From the NCBI GenBank assembly GCA_965221075.1, contig OZ244865.1, forward strand, positions 2,604,001-2,668,000: DNA of 64,000 nucleotides. Direction: 5' to 3'. The DNA comes from UBA2970 sp965221075 (GTDB lineage Bacteria; Verrucomicrobiota; Verrucomicrobiia; Limisphaerales; AAA164-E04). The notes under the pieces were generated by a model. That model was not told where the DNA came from, made no database searches, and saw nothing but the letters and a program-made list of their open reading frames with translations. Positions 7,882 through 16,577 of the stretch are shown one piece after another. Made by a program: the position numbers and the translations under genes. The stretch's first letter is position 1. Each line of letters starts with the position of its first letter.

Positions 7882-10640
7882 ACCGCCCCCATTCTCGCCA
7901 GGTGTTCGTCCACACGGGTGGACAGGTCGGCCACGCGATCAGTGAGCTCCGGCAGCGGTGTCTCGTAACGCTCCGCAAGCTGACGGATGCGGCCAGTGAG
8001 CGTCTGCGACACCCGGTTCAGTTCGCCCCGAACGGCGTTGGCCAGAGCAGTCATCCACTTGTCGTCGACGACCAGCGTTTTGATTTCCTTGACGCTGAGC
8101 GTAGGGTACTTGTCATAGGCGAGATTGTCAAGGGCGGCGTCCGCCTCCTTGACCTTGCTCTTGAGGGAGCTCTGCTCGTCGAGCAGTTCCAGGTAGCGAA
8201 CGGTGACTTGCAGGTCTGCGAGTTCCTCGGGCAGCGGGTCCGCCTTCAGTCGCTCGCGATACCGCGTCTCAATTTCAGTCAGCAGTTCGGCGGCCTCCTT
8301 CGTCTTGGCCTTTTGCTGTTTGTCGGCGTCGAGGTACTTGTGGAGCGTCTTCTGCTCGATCTTGTCACCGGTCGAGGCAAGGCAGTCCTTGATGGCCTTG
8401 AGTGTCAGGTTGCCCTTGCTGTTTTTCAAGACCGAAATGTGGTGATGGTCGGTGAGCTTGCGAAGCTCGGCCGCGTACGCTTCGGCTCCTTCGATTAAAG
8501 CACTGTACCTGTCGCACGCCGCCTTGTCTTTCTCGTTCAGGACGGCGACAAGCGCCTGGGTGTACGCCTCCTGAGCTTCGCCCTTGGTCGACACATCCTT
8601 CAATGCGCCCTCGTCGCCGTCGTGCTCCTCAACCAGTTCGGTTAGACTGGCGCTGACGGCGTCGAGTTCGGCCTGGGCGGCATCCAGATCGGCCTGTTCC
8701 TTAGCGAAGTAGCGGGCGACGATGTAGGGTTTGGGGATCAGATCGCAGGCCCAGCCCTTGTCCTTCATCTCACCCTTCTTCTTGCCGCTCTTGACTTCCT
8801 CCAGCACTCGGTTGGTTTCTGCCACCCAGCCGTCAGCGGCAATGAGGTAACAATCGTCCTGCATCGTTGCGGCCCAGTAATCCATCAGGTGTTGGTACAT
8901 GTCATAGGAATCCAGCAGCGGCGCGGCTTTGAATGTGGCAAGGAGGTCTTCCGCGATGGTCGCGATCAGTTCCTTGGGCTGGCCTTCCTGATCGAAACCC
9001 TTGAGACGCTTCACATTCGCGGCTCGCCACTTGTCGAAGATATCGGTAACGGTGGCTTTGAACGCGGCGAATTCTTCATGGCCGCTGATAGTGGGCTTGA
9101 TTATCTGAGTCTCGACACGCAACTCGGAATAACCTTTGTGCCCATTGCCCTTAAACAGGGCTTTCCTGAGCGACGGCATGACCGACCAGTAATGTTTGAG
9201 TCCTTCACTCGGCGGCGTCGCCTTTTCATTCCCATCGATATCCCGATTGGGAATGCCGCCGTTCAGGTGAGCGTGGATGTCCTGAATGTCTTCGGATTCG
9301 GTGCTGTCCACGTAACGCGGCAGGTTTAGGTTGTAATCGTTCTTCGGATCGGCGACCTCCTCGAACGGCACCATGCGGGCGAAGTGCAGCGTGTTGATCT
9401 GCTTATTGAAGGTATCGACGATCCGGTGGATATCCTGTTCACGGAGGCGGTTCTTCGCGCCGTCCTTCATGAAGCCCTTGGACGCGTCAATCATGAAGAT
9501 GCCTCGGCGGATATTTGCATTCTCTTTGTCGAGCACGAGGATGCAGGCTGGGATGCCGGTGCCGTAGAACAGGTTGGCGGGCAGCCCGATGATACCCTTG
9601 AGATACCCGGACCGCACGAGCTTCTTGCGGATCACGGCCTCGGCATTGCCTCGGAACAGAACGCCGTGCGGCAGGATGCAGGCGGCTTTGCCGTTGCTCT
9701 TCATCGAGCGGATGATGTGCAGCAGGTAGGCGTAGTCGCCCTGTTTGCCGGGCGGTGAGCCCCAGGCGAAGCGCTGATAGGGATCGACGCTGGGCGTGAT
9801 GCCGTTGCTCCAGGTCTTGTCGGAGAACGGCGGATTGGCCACCACGTAGTCGTAGATGCGGAGCTGTTCGCCGTCCTTGAACTTGGGGCTGGCAAGCGTG
9901 TTGCCCTGCAGGACATTGGCTGTCGGGAAGTCGTGCAGAATCATGTTCATGCGGGCGAGACCTGCCGTTGTCTGGTCTTTTTCCTGCCCTTCGAGCGTGA
10001 TGTGCTTGCCCGCCTGGGCGGCGACCTTGAGCAGCAGCGATCCCGATCCGCAGGTCGGGTCGTAGGCCGTGGTCGATGCAACAGCGGTCTTGGGCGAGAT
10101 ACCGATGACCAGAGAGATGACGCGGCTGACCTCAGACGGCGTGTAGAACTGGCCCTTGCTCTTGCCGCTCTCGGTGGCGAAGTGCCGTATCAGGTACTCG
10201 TAGGCATCGCCGAGGATGTCGTCGTGGTCTGCACGATTTTTTGAGAAGTCCAGCTCCGGCTTCTGGAAGATGCTGATCAGATTCGTCAGGCGATCCACCA
10301 TTGCCTTGCCTTCGCCGAGCTTGTTCGGGTCGTTGAAGTCGGGAAAATCGCTGCGGGCCAGGCGGGAGTTGCTGTCGATCAGCGGCTGGATGATCTGCGT
10401 GTTGATCTTGTCGCCGATGTCGCTATTACCCTTGAGCTTGACCATGTCGGTGAAGCTCGCGCCCTTGGGGATGGTTACCGGCGGAGCGAAGTCGTCGGAA
10501 TTGCCATACTTGTCGGAGATGTACTTGATGAACAGCATGAACAGGACATAGTCCTTGTACTGGCTAGCATCCATGCCGCCGCGCAGTTCGTCACAGCTGG
10601 ACCAGAGCGAGCTATAAAGCTGAGATTTCTTCAGTGCCAT
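7872..10640 (-). CDS. hsdM: Type I RM N6-adenine methyltransferase subunit, C-terminally extended
   Basis: A 922-aa HsdM. An N-terminal helical domain is followed by the SAM-binding motif DPTCGSG (194-200) and the catalytic NPPF (269-272), as expected for gamma-class N6-adenine methylation. Classical HsdM is about 500 aa. Here a long, charged, probably coiled-coil C-terminal region (about 640-922) is added. It forms the modification enzyme with HsdS and the restriction complex with HsdR. The gene starts 11 bp after the small HTH gene, and its end overlaps hsdS by 10 bp, so the whole set is one transcription unit. Confidence 0.95.
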   Translation of the reverse strand: MALKKSQLYSSLWSSCDELRGGMDASQYKDYVLFMLFIKYISDKYGNSDDFAPPVTIPKGASFTDMVKLKGNSDIGDKINTQIIQPLIDSNSRLARSDFPDFNDPNKLGEGKAMVDRLTNLISIFQKPELDFSKNRADHDDILGDAYEYLIRHFATESGKSKGQFYTPSEVSRVISLVIGISPKTAVASTTAYDPTCGSGSLLLKVAAQAGKHITLEGQEKDQTTAGLARMNMILHDFPTANVLQGNTLASPKFKDGEQLRIYDYVVANPPFSDKTWSNGITPSVDPYQRFAWGSPPGKQGDYAYLLHIIRSMKSNGKAACILPHGVLFRGNAEAVIRKKLVRSGYLKGIIGLPANLFYGTGIPACILVLDKENANIRRGIFMIDASKGFMKDGAKNRLREQDIHRIVDTFNKQINTLHFARMVPFEEVADPKNDYNLNLPRYVDSTESEDIQDIHAHLNGGIPNRDIDGNEKATPPSEGLKHYWSVMPSLRKALFKGNGHKGYSELRVETQIIKPTISGHEEFAAFKATVTDIFDKWRAANVKRLKGFDQEGQPKELIATIAEDLLATFKAAPLLDSYDMYQHLMDYWAATMQDDCYLIAADGWVAETNRVLEEVKSGKKKGEMKDKGWACDLIPKPYIVARYFAKEQADLDAAQAELDAVSASLTELVEEHDGDEGALKDVSTKGEAQEAYTQALVAVLNEKDKAACDRYSALIEGAEAYAAELRKLTDHHHISVLKNSKGNLTLKAIKDCLASTGDKIEQKTLHKYLDADKQQKAKTKEAAELLTEIETRYRERLKADPLPEELADLQVTVRYLELLDEQSSLKSKVKEADAALDNLAYDKYPTLSVKEIKTLVVDDKWMTALANAVRGELNRVSQTLTGRIRQLAERYETPLPELTDRVADLSTRVDEHLARMGAVWN

Positions 10641-10651
10641 TTCCTGTTTCC

Positions 10652-10867
10652 TTAATCACCATCGCGGCCCGGGCTGTTGGAATCAGTTTCACCCGCGCCA
10701 CCGGCTCGAACCCAGTCATCGATTTCAGACAGTTTGAAACGAAAGAGACGGCCAACATTATGCGCGGGAAGACCCTTGTTGTTTATCCAGCGATATACGG
10801 AGTCCTTGTTGACGTCGAGATGCGCAGCCACATCATCGACGCCGACCCATCGTTCTTCAGCAGTCAT
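10652..10867 (-). CDS. Excisionase/MerR-type HTH DNA-binding protein leading the RM operon
   Basis: A 71-aa helix-turn-helix protein of the excisionase (HTH_17) type: an N-terminal DDVAAHLDVNKDSVYRWI helix-turn-helix, then the GLPAHNVGRLFRFK wing. AAGGA lies just upstream of the ATG. It is the first gene of the restriction operon, 11 bp before hsdM. Small DNA-binding proteins in this position usually control RM expression, and a palindrome over the operon's -35 box offers an obvious binding site. That regulatory role is an inference from position. An excisionase role is less likely, since no integrase is nearby. Confidence 0.85.
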   Translation of the reverse strand: MTAEERWVGVDDVAAHLDVNKDSVYRWINNKGLPAHNVGRLFRFKLSEIDDWVRAGGAGETDSNSPGRDGD

Positions 10868-10928
10868 TTCAATCCTTTTCGCCAGCTATCGGTCAAGTGT
10901 CCATTAAAAACCAACGAAAACAGATTGT

Positions 10929-10957
10929 ATTATACATGAGAAAGCCAATGACGTCAA
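10929..10957 (-). promoter_or_regulatory. Sigma70-type promoter of the RM operon
   Basis: On the minus strand TTGACG (10957-10952) and TATAAT (10934-10929) are separated by exactly 17 bp. That is a perfect -10 and a 5/6 -35 hexamer, placed about 60 bp ahead of the first start codon at 10867. It is the best promoter match seen in the window. Confidence 0.8.
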
Positions 10958-10960
10958 TGG
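10945..10960. promoter_or_regulatory. Imperfect 16-bp palindrome over the -35 box, candidate operator
   Basis: CCAATGACGTCAATGG pairs at 7 of 8 symmetric positions, with a perfect TGACGTCA core. It covers the -35 hexamer of the restriction promoter, so a bound dimer would block RNA polymerase. The HTH protein encoded first in the operon is the natural candidate ligand; this is inferred, not shown. Confidence 0.45.
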
Positions 10961-11204
10961 CAAAATGAAGCCACTTTTTTCCGCCGAATTTGTGGAATGA
11001 GTTGTGACTTCAATAGTTTACTCTGGCCAGATTCCGTGTGGAGGGGACATCTGCTCCAGGTGCTTTGCGGCATCAACATACACCCACGCCGAGATAGTCT
11101 GCCCTGAGATATAATCTTGCTGAATTATTTCAATTGATTCAGAGTAGTGGTCGAGGAATTGTGGACAGTTTGCTAAGGAAGATTTCGGACCAAGGAGACT
11201 GTCA
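10961..11204. other. Intergenic between RM promoter and decayed IS3 element
   Basis: About 240 bp without a supported gene. Near 11160 the sequence TGTGGACAGTTTGCTAAGG probably marks the left end of the IS3-family element. No matching inverted copy was found at the expected right end. Confidence 0.4.
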
Positions 11205-12366
11205 ATGAGAGACGGAAGTTCACCACGGCATTCAAGCGGAGGGTAGTGCTAGAAGCCCTTCGAGGCGACGAGACGGTACGTTCGATTGCGGCGTGCCACG
11301 GAGTCACACCGAACCAGGTGAGCAAGTGGAGGGCAGAGGCACACGACGGGCTTCTGGAGGTATTCGCCCACCACAAGGGGAATGGAACCGACCGTAGGAC
11401 GGAGCGACTGGTCGAGACGCTATACACGCGGAACGGCGAGCTGACGGTGGAGCGGTTTTTTTTCGCAGGGTTTGAAGCGCTTGGGAGGCGTGAGAAGGTA
11501 AGCTGATCCGCGAAGACGAGAGCATGACGCTCTCACGGAAGTGCGAACTGGCGGGTGTGAGCTGCTCGTCGCTGTAATACGAACCCAAGCCGGCGGACGA
11601 GCAACTCCTTTCGCTTCAGCTGCACGTGGACCGTCTGTACATGGAGTTCCCCTACTACGGGACGCGTCGCGTGAGCTTGCATCTGAAGCGCGAGGGCTAC
11701 GAGGTGGGCCGGTCCCTGGCGCGTAGCCTGATGTTGGCAGTGAACTGGCGGACGGTGTATCCGGGACCGCATACGTCGAAGCAGCAGCCAGGGTACCAGA
11801 TCTACCTCTATCTCCTTGGTGGCCTTGAACATATCTAGCCAGGAGAGATGATCTGTGCGGACATCACCTACGTTCCGGTACGTTCCGGTGCGAGGCGGGT
11901 ATCTGTACCTGGTGGCGATCATGGACTGGGCGAGCCGGTTCGTGCTGGCGTGGGAGCTGGACAACACGCTAGAGGTGGGATTCTGCGTGAGCGCGCTCGC
12001 AGAGGCGATGGAACGGTATGGCCCACCGCTCATCTCGAACACGGACCAGGGCAGCCAGTTCACGAGCGAGGCTTATGTCGGGGCGCTGACGGAAGCGGGT
12101 GTGCGCATCAGCATGGGCGGCCGGGGCCGATGGATCGACAACCGGTTCATCGAGCGGCTGTGGAGGTCGCTGAAGTACGAGGCGGTGTATCTAGAAGAGC
12201 TGGATGGCGGTCGCCACGCGCGCCAGGTGATTGCGTCATGGATGACCCATTACAACCACGGACGACCGCAGAGGTGTACTTCGAAGGTCGGCGGCCGCCG
12301 CCGACCGCGTTCCGGTCGCTACGCTTCCTCCACTCGGACGGCGGCGCGATCCTGGAATCGGCTTGA
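11205..12366 (+). pseudogene. IS3-family transposase (orfA-orfB), multiply broken
   Basis: Fragments in all three frames together give an IS3-type transposase. The OrfA HTH part reads SIAACHGVTPNQVSKWRAEA. The OrfB part carries the rve integrase core with ADITYV-like start, SNTDQGSQFTS and a later Glu in DNRFIERLWRSLKYE. Damage is extensive: a single-base deletion after the second codon, a frame break at a T8 run (11457-11464), a Tyr-to-TAA change at 11574-11576, a 10-bp tandem duplication at 11870-11889, and a further break near 12270 where the HYNHGRP region meets AEVYFEG. ATG 11205 is preceded by AAGGAG. The element cannot produce a full transposase. Confidence 0.85.
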
Positions 12367-12480
12367 TCCAACCAGTCGAGACGAGGGACCCTGCGGCAAA
12401 GGAACAAGGGCATTTGATCGACACGGGAGTAGAGTCAAGGGGTGGCGCGGTGGCCTTAGGTCGGGCCAGTAGCAGTTTGC
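12367..12480. other. Junction between IS3 remnant and group II intron
   Basis: No gene. This short stretch should contain the right end of the IS3 element and the 3' exon boundary of the intron. Neither could be fixed to the base. Confidence 0.35.
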
Positions 12481-12547
12481 CGACGCTTTCGCTCATGCCG
12501 GTGCCTGAGGTGCCCTTCCATAGCTCCGTTTCCACCCCCTGCTCGTC

Positions 12548-12580
12548 GAACCGGACGTGCAGTTTTCCCGCATCCGGCTC
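12548..12580 (-). ncRNA. Group II intron domain V
   Basis: The minus strand reads GAGCCGGATGCGGGAAAAC followed by TGCACGTCCGGTTC. This is the conserved domain V hairpin, with a GAGCCG/CGGTTC basal stem, the AGC catalytic triad near the 5' end and a GAAA tetraloop. It lies 35 bp beyond the maturase stop codon, as expected. Confidence 0.88.
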
Positions 12581-12614
12581 TCAGCTGGAATCATGATTTC
12601 GCTCACGGATGGTC

Positions 12615-13979
12615 CTAGAGTCGGAAAAAGGTGCGTTTTGTGGCGGATAGGCGCACAAGCCCCTCCTGGTTCCACATGGCTAGACTCGGGAAATGTGCAT
12701 ATTTCCCGCTCCGCGCCTTGTACTTTCTCCTGAACCACTGTCGCAGCCGCCTGGTTGTGTGAGCGTCGATGGCCCGGTAGGCAAGGCTTGCCTGCCCGAG
12801 GCAGAAGTAGTTCGCCCAGCCGGAGAGCTTCCGGTTCAGGCTCTCTATCATCTCCCGCTTGTCCATCCCTACGGACCGCTTGTCCGTCATCTCGCTGACC
12901 CGGTGGCAGATGCTCTGGACGCTCGCCTTGGAAGGACGGGTTCCGATGTAGCGGCTCCCGTTCGTCGGGCGATAATTCCAGCCAATGCGGTATCCCAGAA
13001 ACTCGATGGGTTCCTTGGGGCACTGGACGCATCTGGTCTTCCGTGCGTTGACTGGCAGCTTCAGAATCTTCATCATCCGACCGACTTCGGCCAGCATGTC
13101 CGCTGCCGCAGCCTTGCCGATGACGCAGAAGTCGTCAGCATAGTTCACAATCCCCGCACTAAAGCTCTGGGCATGGCCCAGAGCTTTCCAGCCGAGTATG
13201 AAGCGTCGCATGTAGATGTTGCTCAGCAGAGGGGAGATTGGCGCCCCCTGGGGAGTTCCCTTCTTCTCTCTGCGAGCCCGGTTCGTGCGACGCTTGCCTC
13301 CTTTTCCATCGTCCTCTACCACCGGCATGACCAGCCATGCCTTGACCAGTCCAAGCATCCGCCCGTCGCTCACGCGCCTGGCAATGCTCTTCATCATCTG
13401 GGCATGCGGTATCTCCCCGAAGTAGTTGGAGAGGTCAGCGTCGACCACTTGATCGTAGCCTCTGCTGATCAGGTAGTGGATGTGGTTGACCGCATCCTTG
13501 GCACTTCGTCCTTCCCGGTATGCGAATTGCTCCGGTTGCAGGTCCGCTTCGAATATCGGCGTCAGCAGAAGCATCGCCGATGTCTGCGCTACCCTGTCCC
13601 GGATGCAAGGGATCCCGAGAGGGCGGAATTTCCCCGGCTGTTTCTTCGGAATTAGCACCTGACGCACCGGTTTCGGCTTGTAGACGCCTTCCCGAAGTTC
13701 CTGTGACAGTTCCCCGAGCCAACGCTCCACTCCATAGGCCACAATGTCCTGCACCGATTCCCCGTCCACCCCGGCTGCTCCGCCGTTCCGGCAGACCAGC
13801 CGCCAGGCTTCCATCAGGAAATCCATGCGCCAGACCTTGTCGGCCAGGGCGTGGAAGCGTCGTTCAGGTTCCTCCTTCGCTTTTGCATGCAGCACGGTCT
13901 GGAGCTTCCGAACCTTCTCCGGTCCTGCTAGACGTTTGTCAGTTGCCAAGTCCTTCCCTCCTTTCCATGCCGCTTCCAA
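12615..13979 (-). CDS. ltrA: Group II intron reverse transcriptase/maturase
   Basis: A 454-aa intron-encoded protein. Reverse transcriptase blocks are clear: RPLGIPCIRDRVAQ, the GTPQGAPISPLLSNIY block (about 241-256) and the catalytic NYADDF (279-284). A maturase (X) domain follows. No C-terminal HNH endonuclease is present, so mobility would rely on target priming without second-strand cleavage, as in endonuclease-free intron classes. It assists splicing and retrohoming of the intron it sits in. The frame is intact, so the intron may be active. Confidence 0.92.
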   Translation of the reverse strand: MEAAWKGGKDLATDKRLAGPEKVRKLQTVLHAKAKEEPERRFHALADKVWRMDFLMEAWRLVCRNGGAAGVDGESVQDIVAYGVERWLGELSQELREGVYKPKPVRQVLIPKKQPGKFRPLGIPCIRDRVAQTSAMLLLTPIFEADLQPEQFAYREGRSAKDAVNHIHYLISRGYDQVVDADLSNYFGEIPHAQMMKSIARRVSDGRMLGLVKAWLVMPVVEDDGKGGKRRTNRARREKKGTPQGAPISPLLSNIYMRRFILGWKALGHAQSFSAGIVNYADDFCVIGKAAAADMLAEVGRMMKILKLPVNARKTRCVQCPKEPIEFLGYRIGWNYRPTNGSRYIGTRPSKASVQSICHRVSEMTDKRSVGMDKREMIESLNRKLSGWANYFCLGQASLAYRAIDAHTTRRLRQWFRRKYKARSGKYAHFPSLAMWNQEGLVRLSATKRTFFRL

Positions 13980-14446
13980 CTCAGGGCCCCTTCCCTCGGC
14001 AGGCGCTACCCTGCTTCATCGGTACTACGGACCCATCCGCCATCCTGCCGGCCCGGCCTGCTCCTCGCGGAGTTCCAGTTGCCATCTGCACAGCACCGGC
14101 AGGACTTCCCGTGTTCCATGCTACCCGCTATTCCATGCATGCCAGCACCATTACCCCGGTGAGTCCGAATGGTGCATGTGCTGCTCGCTTCCCATTCGTC
14201 ATCGGTCTTCCCCTTGATCGCGGAGGGTCGACTCTCACGTTAACTGTTTCGAGGCCTGCTCGGCGTTCACTCGCGTTCCGGCCTGCATGGTCGCTGAATC
14301 GCCCTGCGGCGATCCTTTTGTCAGGGTGCTTCAGCCTGCATCGTTGCCTCTGCAGACCGCCCTGACCGCTTCTGAATGGAGCAGTAGTTTTCAGGTGGGA
14401 TTCACACCCACTCGGTTAACATGACTTTTCACGGCGCACGCAATCC
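13980..14446 (-). other. Intron domains I-III and 5' exon junction, no gene
   Basis: These 467 bp hold the RNA domains upstream of the maturase and, at 14440-14446, the last bases of the 5' exon. Open frames on either strand are by-products of the ribozyme sequence. Confidence 0.7.
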
Positions 14447-15187
14447 TTAGTTTTGCTCCCAATTTGTCCAAACGACCCCGATCACCTCACGAGACTCGCC
14501 TGCGGCTTTGCGTCCGGACCGCTCCCGCTCGTGGCGCCGGGCCGCCCGGTCGCGAATCGCCTGCTTCGCTTCCCGCAGCGCCTTCAAGCGATCCTCCCTG
14601 CGCTCGATCTCGGCGGGCACGTCCAGCTCGCAGGTTTCCCCGGCATCCGCATTGCCCGCCATCACCATCAGCTTGGCGATCTCTTCCTTGAGCTGCTGTT
14701 CCAGCTGCTCGGCGTACTCCCAGCTCAAGGCCTTGTGCTTGCTGGCATTGGCCTGGATCTTCGTCCCATCCAGACTCACCTTGCCCATGCGCACAAAGCC
14801 CACCTCCTTGACCAGCACCATGATCTGGAGAAAGAGCCCCTCCAGTTCCCCCAGGAACCGCTTGCGGAATGCCGAGATGGTGTCGTGGTCGGGATGCTCG
14901 TTCCGGGACACGAAGCGGTAGTCCAGCGTGTCGTAGGTCGCCCACTCCAGCTGCCGGCTGGAGAAAACCCCCTTCGCATAGCCGTAGAAGAGCAGCCCCA
15001 GAAGCATCTCCGGGTGGTAGGCCTACCTGCCGCTGGGAGAGTAGGCCGAGAGAATCGGGGTCAGATCTAGCTCCCCAACTACATCGACAACGAAGCGGGC
15101 CAGATGATTGGGAGGAAGCCATTCCTGCACCAAGGAAGGGAGCATGTAGATCTGGGAGTTGTCGATCGGACGGAAGGTGTTGCCCAT
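14447..15187 (-). pseudogene. IS1182-type transposase remnant with in-frame TAG, next to the intron
   Basis: Translation from ATG 15187 gives the typical IS1182 (IS5/IS1182-like) N-terminus, with MLPSLVQEWLPPNHLARF, then an in-frame TAG at 15025-15023 (codon 55). It resumes with AYHPEMLLGLLFYGYAKGVF, SRNEHPDHDTISAFRKRF and KVSLDGTKIQANASKHKALS, the last carrying the first catalytic Asp. The frame ends in TAA at 14449-14447, only 8 bp from the group II intron. The C-terminal half with the remaining catalytic acids is missing. The element is therefore dead twice over. Confidence 0.85.
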
Positions 15188-15428
15188 GCTTGCGGACTGC
15201 TAACCGGCGGACCAGCGCGTCTACCAGGAACCTACATCGCGCACTGCTGGCGCGATAGAATTATCTTGCTCGAAGAGAGAAAACTGCCTGTTCTCCTTCG
15301 GCTTGCCCGAAATCCGACAGGCTCCTAGCCGAGCTCTCCGATCCCGTCCTGCTCGAGATTGACGTATTCGAAGCGCTGAGAGCGGGTGAGAGTGAGAGCG
15401 CTCAGGAGGAGTTGTCGTTCGCCTATCG
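15188..15428. other. Upstream end of the IS1182-type element
   Basis: No gene. The minus-strand sequence GAGCCTGTCGG near 15324-15314, followed by TTTCGGGCAAGCCGAAGG, looks like the terminal inverted repeat seen at IS1182-type ends. No partner remains on the other side because of the truncation. Confidence 0.4.
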
Positions 15429-16577
15429 CTACAGGTCGTCGAGCAGCCTGGCGGCGGCAACTGCACGAATCTCCTTGGCCAGGCGATAGGTGTCGTCGCC
15501 AGCGTGAACCAGGTCCATCGAGTGCAGGCCAAGATCGGCCATGGCCGTCCGCATGGAGCGGGTGACCGCGGGCGAACTGGTGCGCTTGACCTCGAATCCA
15601 CGCAGCCGGCCGCGCTGGTCCTGGACTACCAGGTCGATCTCGGCACCCGCATGCGCCGCCCAGAAGAAGCACTGGCTCTCCTCGATCCGGAGGGTCCGGA
15701 CGATGCTCTCCACGACGAAGCCTTCCCAGGATGCGCCCAGCTTGGGATGGCGTTCCAGGGCGACCCGGTCTCTCATGTCGAGAAGCTTGTGCAGGATCCC
15801 AGAATCGCGGATGTAGACCTTGGGCGACTTCACCTGGCGTTTTGCGAGGTTGGCGCTCCAGGGCTTCAGCACGCGCACCATGTACGTGGCTTCCAGCACG
15901 TCGAGGTACCGGCGCATCGCGTGCTGGGACATGCCGAAAGCCCGTCCCAGCTCCGATCCGTTCCACAGCTGGGCGTGGTAGTGGGCGATCATCGTCCAGA
16001 AGCGCTCCATGGTCTGGATGGGAATCGAGATGCCGAGTCCGGGCATGTCCCGCTCGAGGAACGTCGCCACGAAATCCTGCCGCCACCGATAGCTCTGGGC
16101 ATGGCTCCGGGCCGTGAAGGAACGCGGGAATCCGCCCCGCAGCCAGAGCTGGTCCGCTTTCCCAGGGCCGACCTCAGCCAGCGAAAGACAAGGCAGCTCG
16201 TAGTAGGCGATGCGGCCCGCCAGCGACTCGGAGGTCTGTCGGAGCAGATCGGGCGAGGCGCTGCCAAGAACGAGAAACCTCGATCGGAGCGGACGCCGGT
16301 CGGCAAGCACGCGCAGGGCAGGAAAAATGTCCGGGGCGCGCTGCACCTCGTCGAGAACGACGAGGCCGGTCGGCTCTGACAGGGCGAGCAGCGGATCGGC
16401 GAGACGCGCCCGATCGGCCGACGACTCGAGATCGAAGAAATGCACCCGGCTTCGCCGCTGGGCGACCTGTCTGGCGAGCGTCGTCTTGCCGGCCTGGCGG
16501 GCGCCGATCAAAGCCACAACGGGATTGTCGCGCAGCAACCGCTGAACGGCCTTGAGATGCTCGTTCCGAGGGATCAT
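15429..16577 (-). CDS. AAA+ ATPase with DUF4143 (AAA_14 family)
   Basis: A 382-aa protein with Walker A IGARQAGKTT (24-33), a Walker B-type strand LVVLDEVQ (about 92-99) and a sensor-like LVLGSASPDLL block. This is followed by a winged-helix segment and a C-terminal DUF4143 domain with a nuclease-like fold (GAEIDLVV...GFEVKR). Proteins of this family are common, often solitary, and their substrates are unknown. Some sit near toxin-antitoxin or mobile genes. It is monocistronic here, between IS remnants and the conjugation operon. A short imperfect inverted repeat around 16602-16616 lies just upstream of the start. Confidence 0.85.
   Translation of the reverse strand: MIPRNEHLKAVQRLLRDNPVVALIGARQAGKTTLARQVAQRRSRVHFFDLESSADRARLADPLLALSEPTGLVVLDEVQRAPDIFPALRVLADRRPLRSRFLVLGSASPDLLRQTSESLAGRIAYYELPCLSLAEVGPGKADQLWLRGGFPRSFTARSHAQSYRWRQDFVATFLERDMPGLGISIPIQTMERFWTMIAHYHAQLWNGSELGRAFGMSQHAMRRYLDVLEATYMVRVLKPWSANLAKRQVKSPKVYIRDSGILHKLLDMRDRVALERHPKLGASWEGFVVESIVRTLRIEESQCFFWAAHAGAEIDLVVQDQRGRLRGFEVKRTSSPAVTRSMRTAMADLGLHSMDLVHAGDDTYRLAKEIRAVAAARLLDDL

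Larger units (their letters stand above)
12481..14439 (-). mobile_element. Group II intron (5' end at 14439; 3' end approximate)
   Basis: The minus strand shows the group II 5' signature GTGCGCCGTG beginning at 14439, followed about 20 nt later by the domain I segment TAACCGAGTGGGTGTGAATC. A maturase gene (13979-12615) sits in the domain IV position, and a typical domain V lies at 12580-12548. The complete order (5' end, RNA domains, RT, domain V) marks a full-length ribozyme. The 3' splice site after domain VI could not be determined and is placed near 12481 only approximately. Confidence 0.8.

Noticed and set aside
14447..15187. General UAG recoding, suggested by two in-frame TAGs (IS1182 remnant and relaxase) at likely Gln positions
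   Set aside because: TAG is used as the true stop of trbC, fdhD and the lectin/PA14 gene, so genome-wide reassignment does not fit. Point mutations in decaying mobile genes are simpler.
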